NCBI GenBank assembly: GCA_039931435.1
Contig: JBDTRY010000137.1
Location: 1-9,866, forward strand
DNA from: JBDTRY01 sp039931435
GTDB taxonomy: Bacteria > Acidobacteriota > Thermoanaerobaculia > Gp7-AA8
Length of the DNA: 9,866 bases
Reading direction: 5' to 3'
The notes below the pieces were generated by a model, which did not search any database, was not told the origin of the DNA, and saw only the letters and a list, made by a program, of their open reading frames with translations. Both the position numbers and the translations under genes were made by a program. Positions 1-5,655 of this stretch are shown in pieces. Each line of letters begins with the position of its first letter. Within the stretch, counting starts at the first letter, position 1.

Positions 1-140
1 TGCAGGAATTGCGTTCCTGAGGGCGTCGACTCCAGGACCAACCCCGCTCCTAGCCACGCACGCGGTGCTGGAGACTGTCCGCTCATGGGCGTGGACAAAC
101 TCGTAATGAGCAGAAAAATCAACAGACCAACTCGCATCAT
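1..140 (-). CDS. N-terminus of an exported protein, cut by the left window edge
   Basis: An open frame starts at the ATG at 140-138 (a second in-frame ATG follows at 137-135) and stays open for 46 codons to the window edge. The product begins MMRVGLLIFLLITSLSTPMS, a classic Sec signal peptide with a short basic N-region and a leucine/isoleucine core. A likely mature start follows near GQSPAPRAWLGAGLVLES. The start ATG overlaps the TGA of the upstream gene (ATGA at 137-140), and GGAAGAAG lies just upstream as a Shine-Dalgarno sequence, so translation is probably coupled. The function is unknown. The AWLGAGLVLE stretch after a proline-rich linker resembles how periplasmic PDZ domains often begin, but with so few residues visible this is only a guess. 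The gene is the third member of the leftward operon. Confidence 0.72.
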   Translation of the reverse strand, partial: MMRVGLLIFLLITSLSTPMSGQSPAPRAWLGAGLVLESTPSGTQFL

Positions 141-2266
141 GGCTTCTTCCATTCAAGCTTCAACGCCACATCCGACCCGGGACCCACATCGACCGACTGG
201 CAATCACTCAGATTCTGGCTGCAGACAGTGTAGTGCCCGGCTTCGACCCTGAGCGCGAGCCCGGTTCGTGTGAACCCGCGCGGATAGGGCGATCCGTCAA
301 ACGGGTACAGCAAGGAAAGCGAGGAGACCAGCGGGCCACCCGCGAGAGAGATGGCCGGCCATGATCCCGGAGTCGGACTGACATGCACTGTCCCGCCGAT
401 TCCGGACAAGCGCAAATCCAGCTGTTTCGGGAGCTGCGTTCCGGCGAAATTGAGAAGTTTTGCAGGAAATTCGCCCGGTAAAACAATGACTGTCAGATAC
501 TGCTGCGTTGGGGGTATCCGAACGCGAAAGCCGCCATCGGGGCCTGTGATCGCCTCGTAGGCGGATGCGAAGGCGGGACTGAAAACCCTAACGATCGCGC
601 CCGCCACCGGATATCCCACCGGGGAAGTGACCACGCCTGTCACGGGCCGCAAAGAGTGTACGACGAGCTTTTTAGAGACCGTCTCCTTGCCCACATCAAC
701 CGATTCCTGCTCACTTTCGCCGATTGAGGGGACCTGCGCGTAAACAGCAACAGTTCCGGCGGGAAGTCCGAGCATCGCGAATTTGCCGTCGTCGCCGATT
801 CTTGCCTGGCCAATTTCGTAATGGTCGCGCAAAACATGCACTGATCCCGAGTTAACCATTTGACCTTCGTCCGTGACGACTTCGCCATCAATTCTTCCGC
901 CGTCCAGGGATATATCCAGCCAAACGTAACCTTTTTGCGCGGTCTCCGCAGGATCGATCTGCGTAGTCCGATCGATGGCCAGACTGCGATCTGCAGCGAC
1001 GATCGTCGTACGCCAGGAACCTCCCGCCGGAAGAACCTGCTGAAACTCGCCGGAAGGACCTGTTGTGGCACTGACCGTAATTCCGGTTCGCTGGCGGAAC
1101 CGCAGCGTGCTGGGAAAACCGCGGTCGCCTGCATGGACACGACCACGAACCTCGATGCTCGTGATGGAAATGACACTATTGTTATCGCCGTCGGTGAGTT
1201 GCAAGGGCTCGTTTGCTCTGGTAGTGCCATCCGCATCCTTCACTTCGAGCAAATATTCTCCAGCGGCCAGGCCACTACTAGTCCAATGTCCTGTCACTTC
1301 AGCGGCATGCGCCGCGGTGGAAGAAACTTCGCGCGAATAGCGAGGGCTGAGCACCGCCGTCCACGGGCGTTGCAATGCATCGACCGGTGGCGTGATGAGA
1401 ACGTCCACCGATTGCAGTGGCCGCTGAACGAGGTCCTGCCACAGCTCGGTAGAGCCGGTGACCTCAACATCGGGCACAGACGTCGTTGAATAGTCTTTTT
1501 TTTGAGACACCAGGTTGTACTCGCCCTCTGGAACGCTCACGAACTGAAAAAAACCTCGTTCGTTCGAAGTCCCATGCATGACCAGGATCTGCGGGCGCCT
1601 GGAGCGGGCATCAGCGCGTCTCGGCTCAAGCACGACTTCGGCACCGAAGACTTCATTTGACCGTTCATCCCTGACGATGCCGCTCACTGATGCACCCGGG
1701 TTCATCGCAATGGACCCGAGCGCGACTGTCTGTTCAGGACGAGCATTGATTCCAAAAAAATAGCTCGGAGCATATCCAGCCAGACGGAACTTCAGATCGA
1801 CGTCAATACCACTTGGAATGTCGCAGGACGCACGGCTCGTCTTCTCAACCGGACATACACTCGTACCCTTCAACGACGACCCATCCGGACCTCGAACCTC
1901 CACCGTCAGCTCGCGGACCGGTCCAGCTTTGGCAATCACGACCTCGCCCGCAACCGCCGCCGCGCGCCTGACGCGGATGAGGGGGGGAGTCGGTGGGATA
2001 TAAGTCACCTCCTCAGACCAGCATCCCGGGGCCACAGCGCGCAAAGACCACGTCCGGTCGGGCGGCAGCGTGTAGGCGGCAGCAGCCGTTTCGAGAATCT
2101 TCTCAGCGTCCGGGCATCCCGCGCACGAGCCAACTGCTCTGATTGTCTTGACGTGACACTCCGGCGGCGCGTCAATGGTAACGATTCCGCCGGACAACAC
2201 ATACGGCATGAGCATGGCAACTACAAACGGCGAGGCTGAACGGAAGCAAAAAGAAACGATTCTCAT
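137..2266 (-). CDS. Exported protein with tandem carboxypeptidase-regulatory-like domains
   Basis: A 709-residue protein, read from the ATG at 2266 that forms an ATGA overlap with the stop of the preceding small gene. A TTG four codons earlier (2278) is an alternative start, less likely because the ATGA junction recurs at the other end of this gene. Residues 1 to about 30 form a Sec signal peptide (MRIVSFCFRSASPFVVAMLM), without a lipobox cysteine. Residues 30-150 are cysteine-bearing (C37, C48, C51, C82, C138, C148) and not assigned to a family. Then come at least four beta-sandwich repeats of the CarboxypepD_reg-like/CnaB-like type, starting near residues 192, 370, 456 and 539, each with a G-x-V opening and a G-x-F-x-x-x-L-P-x-G type turn. 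Two further cysteines (C682, C689) lie near the C-terminus. Such domains usually serve as structural or binding modules of envelope proteins; no catalytic site is visible. The gene holds several 7-8 base homopolymers but is intact. Confidence 0.85.
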   Translation of the reverse strand: MRIVSFCFRSASPFVVAMLMPYVLSGGIVTIDAPPECHVKTIRAVGSCAGCPDAEKILETAAAAYTLPPDRTWSLRAVAPGCWSEEVTYIPPTPPLIRVRRAAAVAGEVVIAKAGPVRELTVEVRGPDGSSLKGTSVCPVEKTSRASCDIPSGIDVDLKFRLAGYAPSYFFGINARPEQTVALGSIAMNPGASVSGIVRDERSNEVFGAEVVLEPRRADARSRRPQILVMHGTSNERGFFQFVSVPEGEYNLVSQKKDYSTTSVPDVEVTGSTELWQDLVQRPLQSVDVLITPPVDALQRPWTAVLSPRYSREVSSTAAHAAEVTGHWTSSGLAAGEYLLEVKDADGTTRANEPLQLTDGDNNSVISITSIEVRGRVHAGDRGFPSTLRFRQRTGITVSATTGPSGEFQQVLPAGGSWRTTIVAADRSLAIDRTTQIDPAETAQKGYVWLDISLDGGRIDGEVVTDEGQMVNSGSVHVLRDHYEIGQARIGDDGKFAMLGLPAGTVAVYAQVPSIGESEQESVDVGKETVSKKLVVHSLRPVTGVVTSPVGYPVAGAIVRVFSPAFASAYEAITGPDGGFRVRIPPTQQYLTVIVLPGEFPAKLLNFAGTQLPKQLDLRLSGIGGTVHVSPTPGSWPAISLAGGPLVSSLSLLYPFDGSPYPRGFTRTGLALRVEAGHYTVCSQNLSDCQSVDVGPGSDVALKLEWKKP

Positions 2267-2523
2267 ACTTCCAAGCAATTTCGAGTGTTACAATATGGCA
2301 CCCAACATGTGAAGCACCCAAAGTCTTCACAGCAGATCAGCGCAGAGCCGCTATCGTTGCAACTATCCAGCAGTCCTTCATTCGAAAGATTCTCGACGCA
2401 GTGCTCATAAGACGTTCCGCGTTGAACGCAATCGTAATCACAGCCCGCCCGGGCAATCGGTGTCATCACCATCAGCGTAAGGGCGAACAAAGCAACCATT
2501 GATCCGCGTTTGGCCATATTCAT
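2263..2523 (-). CDS. Small secreted ten-cysteine protein
   Basis: An 86-residue protein. The start at 2523 is supported by a strong Shine-Dalgarno sequence (AGGGGAG) six bases upstream. Residues 1-26 are a Sec signal peptide (basic MNMAKRG, a hydrophobic core, then a TPIARA cleavage motif). The mature chain of about 60 residues contains ten cysteines (C28, C32, C42, C55, C64, C65, C70, C73, C78, C83). This even number suits a disulfide-knotted extracytoplasmic peptide, or less likely a metal-binding one. The net charge looks acidic. I recognise no family. It is the first gene of the leftward operon, and its TGA overlaps the ATG of the 709-residue protein, whose N-terminal region is also cysteine-bearing. 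A role as partner, ligand or structural subunit of that protein is possible but unproven. Confidence 0.85.
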   Translation of the reverse strand: MNMAKRGSMVALFALTLMVMTPIARAGCDYDCVQRGTSYEHCVENLSNEGLLDSCNDSGSALICCEDFGCFTCWVPYCNTRNCLEV

Positions 2524-2586
2524 TTTTATCTCCCCTCTATTGGGAGTGTTGTGAGCCCTTGGTCGAAGTATTTGAAGAGTTCTGCA

Positions 2587-2614
2587 AATTTATGTCCGAT
2601 CTCGCAAACGTCAA
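2587..2614 (-). promoter_or_regulatory. Candidate sigma70-type promoter of the leftward operon
   Basis: On the minus strand a -35-like TTGACG (2614-2609) is followed after 16 bases by a -10-like TAAATT (2592-2587). This would start transcription about 55-60 bases upstream of the ten-cysteine gene, inside the AT-richer gap between it and the divergent uvrA. The -35 box matches consensus in five of six bases and the -10 box in four of six. The call rests on motif and position only. Confidence 0.45.
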
Positions 2615-2727
2615 TCCCAAAGAGTTCACTTCGCTACTTTTGAGAAATTTGAGCCTCCCTTGTTGCCGTGATCGCGCCTACCTACGGAACATTCAGGCGC
2701 TCGAAAACGTTTTGATTCTGTTCAGAT

Positions 2728-5487
2728 ATGATCGCCCGGACCATCTCCATTCTCAAGGCCCGCACCCACAACCTGAAGAACATTTCTCTGGAGATCCCGC
2801 AACGGCAGTTGACGGTAATCACGGGACCTTCCGGCTCGGGGAAATCCTCGCTGGCCTTCAACACTCTCTACGCCGAGGGGCAGCGACGCTTCGTGGAATC
2901 GATGTCCACCTACGTCCGGCAGTTCCTCGAGCGCATGGAGAGGCCGGACGTCGATCACATCGAGGGGATCCTTCCCGCCCTGGCGATCGAGCAGAAGAAC
3001 TCCGTGAAGAACGCCCGCTCCACGGTTGGTACCGCCACCGAGCTGGCCGACTACATGCGCCTGTTCATGACCTATTGCGGCGAGACGGTTTGTCCCGACT
3101 GCAACGTGGCCATCCGCAGGGAGAGCCCGCAGTCGGTGGCGGCGGAAGTGATGAAGTCGCTCGACGGCTCACGAATCGTGGTCCTGGCCCCTCTGTTCAT
3201 CGCCGAAGAGAATCGTCGGGTGGTGATCCCGCAGCTCATCAAAGGGGGCTACTACCGGATCTGGCTGGACAACAGCGTTGCGGATCTCAAGGAGGTCAGC
3301 CTGCCCGACGTGACGTCCTTCGAGATTGTGCTGGGGCGCTATCGCGTTCGAGGTGAGTCGGCCGTCGAGATCACGGAGGCCATCGAGCAGGCCATCGCCC
3401 TCTCCGGCGGCGTGGTGAATATTCTTCAGGAGTCAGGGGATCAGTGGCTCAGCCATCGGTATTCGGCAGCGTTCTCCTGCAACCGTTGCGGCCGCGAATT
3501 CACGGAACCCACTCCCCATCTCTTTTCATTCAACTCGCCGCTCGGTGCCTGCACCACCTGCCAGGGTTACGGGCGCGTCATCGGCATCGATATGGACAAA
3601 GTCATCCCTGTTCGATCGCAGCGACTGGACGAGCGTCCCATCGCACCCTGGAACACGCCGGGGTATGAAGATACCTATGAAGACCTCGAGAAGGCGGCCA
3701 GAAAATACAAGCTGCGACTTGACGTTCCCATCGACCAGCTCACGCCCGAAGAATGGGACCTGCTCTACGCCGGCCGGGGGAAGTGGTACGGCATCAAGGG
3801 CTTCTTCGAGTGGCTGGAGACGAAGAAATACAAGATCCATGTGCGGGTGAAGCTGGCAAAGTACCGCTCCTACACTACCTGCGAGGATTGCTCCGGCTCC
3901 CGACTGAAAGCGGCGGCTCTGGCAGTTCGTTTTCGGGATCAGACCATCGCCGATCTCTTCGGAATGAACGTCGGCGCCGCGCGCAGATTCTGGGAGTACC
4001 TTCCCCTGTCCAAAGATGAAGAGGCCAGAGCCGGCCACCTTCGCCGTGAGATCCTCGACCGGCTCGTATATCTCGACGAGGTCGGCCTCTCCTATCTCAC
4101 CATCGACCGGCAGACCCGCACTCTCTCAGGAGGCGAATCGCAGCGCATCAATCTCGCCGCCGCACTGGGGAGCTCTCTCACGGAAACGATGTACGTCATC
4201 GACGAACCGACGGTCGGTCTGCACGCCCGCGACAGCGAGCGGCTCCTTTCCGTATTGCAGCGGCTGCGCAACGCCGGGAACACCGTCATCGTCGTGGAGC
4301 ACGATCCCACGATCATCGCCGGTGCCGATCACATCGTGGAGCTTGGCCCGGGAGCAGGCGACCTCGGCGGAACCGTGACCTTCGCCGGAAAAGCCTCGCT
4401 TCACGTCGACAAGCAGATCGTCGACGAAGATCGCGAAGAAGCCGGAGAGCCCGAGCTATGGCTCACCGTCCGTGGCGCGCGCGAGCACAACCTCAAGAAT
4501 ATCGACGCCAGTCTTCCGCTGAATCGACTGGTGGCCATCACCGGAGTTTCGGGATCCGGCAAGACCACGCTCATGCGCGATTGTCTCTATAACGGATACC
4601 AGCGCGCCTGGCGAGCCGTGGCTCGCGTTGATGTCGGTCGGTTCGACTCCATCGAAGGTGTCGAACATCTCGACGACATCCAGTTCGTCGACCAGTCGCC
4701 GATCGGTCGGTCCTCCCGCTCCAATCCGGCCACGTACACGAAGGCCTGGGACGAGATTCGCAAGATCCTGGCGAGCACCACCAGCGCAAAGCTCAACGGA
4801 GTGACGGCGGGCATGTTCTCCTTCAACGCTAAAGGCGGACGGTGCGAAACATGTGAGGGCACAGGACACGTCATCATCGACATGCAGTTCCTCGCCGACG
4901 TGGAAGTGCTCTGTGAAATGTGCGGAGGAAAGCGCTTCAAAGAAAAGGTCCTGAAGGTCAACTACAAGGGAAAGAACGTTGATGCCATTCTGGACATGAC
5001 CGTGGATGAAGCGGTCCGCTTCTTCATCGACAGGCGTCCGGTGGTGCGAAAGCTGGACGCGTTGCGGTCCGTCGGTCTGGGGTACCTCCGCCTCGGTCAA
5101 TCCACGGCGTCGCTCTCCGGCGGAGAGGCGCAACGGCTCAAACTGGCCTCCTTTCTCACCACCTCGGATCGATCAATGCCTCGCCGCCTCTTTCTTTTTG
5201 ATGAGCCGACCACCGGCCTGCATTTCAGCGATGTCCGCCAGCTCATCGCCACCTTGCGCGATCTGGTCAAGCGCGGCAACTCCGTCGTGGTCATCGAGCA
5301 CAATCTGCAACTCATCGCTGCCTGCGACTACGTCATCGACCTCGGTCCTGAAGGGGGTGACGGTGGCGGGGAGGTCGTGGCGGCAGGGTCTCCAGCGGAG
5401 ATCGCAGCCAACCCTCGCAGTATCACCGGACGCTACCTTCAAAGCGCTATCTCGCACAACCCTACTCTGAACGCGCTCCCAGCCTGA
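2728..5487 (+). CDS. uvrA: UvrA-type excinuclease ABC subunit A
   Basis: A 919-residue ABC-type ATPase of nucleotide excision repair. In the known system a UvrA dimer scans DNA for helix-distorting damage and loads UvrB. Visible landmarks are Walker A I at residues 33-41 (GPSGSGKSS), the ARSTVGT block near 96, and a UvrB-binding-like region about 120-245. The first zinc module is C251/C254/C275/C278, and a CxxC pair lies at 385/388. ABC signature I is LSGGESQR (466-473) with Walker B DE at 492-493. Walker A II is at 606-614 and a second zinc module at C706/C709/C729/C732. Signature II is LSGGEAQR (796-803) with Walker B DE at 825-826. Length and order match full UvrA (about 940 residues). An in-frame TGA at 2713-2715 makes this ATG the first possible start, and it aligns with the usual UvrA N-terminus. 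No Shine-Dalgarno sequence or LexA-type box is evident. The region before the first signature (residues 350-390) differs from classical UvrA, so this may be a second UvrA-type paralogue. Confidence 0.95.
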   Translation: MIARTISILKARTHNLKNISLEIPQRQLTVITGPSGSGKSSLAFNTLYAEGQRRFVESMSTYVRQFLERMERPDVDHIEGILPALAIEQKNSVKNARSTVGTATELADYMRLFMTYCGETVCPDCNVAIRRESPQSVAAEVMKSLDGSRIVVLAPLFIAEENRRVVIPQLIKGGYYRIWLDNSVADLKEVSLPDVTSFEIVLGRYRVRGESAVEITEAIEQAIALSGGVVNILQESGDQWLSHRYSAAFSCNRCGREFTEPTPHLFSFNSPLGACTTCQGYGRVIGIDMDKVIPVRSQRLDERPIAPWNTPGYEDTYEDLEKAARKYKLRLDVPIDQLTPEEWDLLYAGRGKWYGIKGFFEWLETKKYKIHVRVKLAKYRSYTTCEDCSGSRLKAAALAVRFRDQTIADLFGMNVGAARRFWEYLPLSKDEEARAGHLRREILDRLVYLDEVGLSYLTIDRQTRTLSGGESQRINLAAALGSSLTETMYVIDEPTVGLHARDSERLLSVLQRLRNAGNTVIVVEHDPTIIAGADHIVELGPGAGDLGGTVTFAGKASLHVDKQIVDEDREEAGEPELWLTVRGAREHNLKNIDASLPLNRLVAITGVSGSGKTTLMRDCLYNGYQRAWRAVARVDVGRFDSIEGVEHLDDIQFVDQSPIGRSSRSNPATYTKAWDEIRKILASTTSAKLNGVTAGMFSFNAKGGRCETCEGTGHVIIDMQFLADVEVLCEMCGGKRFKEKVLKVNYKGKNVDAILDMTVDEAVRFFIDRRPVVRKLDALRSVGLGYLRLGQSTASLSGGEAQRLKLASFLTTSDRSMPRRLFLFDEPTTGLHFSDVRQLIATLRDLVKRGNSVVVIEHNLQLIAACDYVIDLGPEGGDGGGEVVAAGSPAEIAANPRSITGRYLQSAISHNPTLNALPA

Positions 5488-5584
5488 GCGCGACGGCACG
5501 AGCACTTCTACCCCTGGCGCCGGTCAGTTAATTCTTCGGAAGCAGAGGTGGTTCACGTACCGGACGCGGCTGGCGCGGCGCTGA

Positions 5585-5610
5585 AGGCGGGCTGGTACAA
5601 TGGCCCGCCT
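5585..5610. promoter_or_regulatory. Perfect inverted repeat enclosing a TACAAT box upstream of the transporter
   Basis: AGGCGGGC (5585-5592) and GCCCGCCT (5603-5610) are perfect 8-base arms around a 10-base centre that contains TACAAT (5596-5601), a good -10-like hexamer. No convincing -35 box sits 16-18 bases before it. The site lies 45 bases upstream of the transporter start, in the 168-base gap after uvrA. It could be a promoter with an operator laid over its -10 box, or an RNA hairpin in the leader of a longer transcript. The sequence shows the symmetry; the regulatory role is inferred. Confidence 0.4.
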
Positions 5611-5642
5611 CCGCATTCGCGGAAAACCAGCGCAGACCAGAC

Positions 5643-5648
5643 AGGAGA
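5643..5648 (+). promoter_or_regulatory. Ribosome binding site that fixes the transporter start
   Basis: AGGAGA lies seven bases before the ATG at 5656. This supports that ATG over the GTG at 5548, which would add 36 residues of low-complexity, non-membrane sequence running through the inverted repeat and lacks a comparable ribosome binding site. Confidence 0.75.
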
Positions 5649-5655
5649 CGGATTC

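Noticed and set aside
860..1489. A 209-codon plus-strand open frame
   Set aside because: It lies wholly antisense to the 709-residue exported protein gene, whose domain pattern and signal peptide are clear. The translation is Arg/Ser-rich and has no recognisable domain or ribosome binding site.
2100..2150. Heme-binding CxxCH motif in the 709-residue protein (CAGC at residues 48-51)
   Set aside because: The residue after the second cysteine is proline, not histidine, so it is not a c-type heme site.
2524..2727. A LexA-type SOS box in the uvrA leader
   Set aside because: I looked for CTGT-N8-ACAG and GTTC/GAAC pairs at usual spacings and found no convincing match.
2499..3356. A 285-codon plus-strand open frame overlapping the start of uvrA
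   Set aside because: From 2728 it is a frame-shifted reading of uvrA, giving a His/Arg/Gly-rich low-complexity product. It also covers the divergent promoter region.
4456..5133. A 225-codon minus-strand open frame inside uvrA
   Set aside because: It is antisense to the conserved second ATPase module of uvrA; the open frame reflects high GC codon bias.
5488..5584. A possible terminator after uvrA
   Set aside because: Only very short symmetric bits are present (GGCGCC, and a three-base stem around TTCG) with no T tract, so read-through into the transporter cannot be excluded.
5548..5655. A 36-residue N-terminal extension of the transporter from GTG
   Set aside because: It lacks a matching ribosome binding site and runs through the inverted repeat. 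The ATG at 5656 has AGGAGA at proper spacing.
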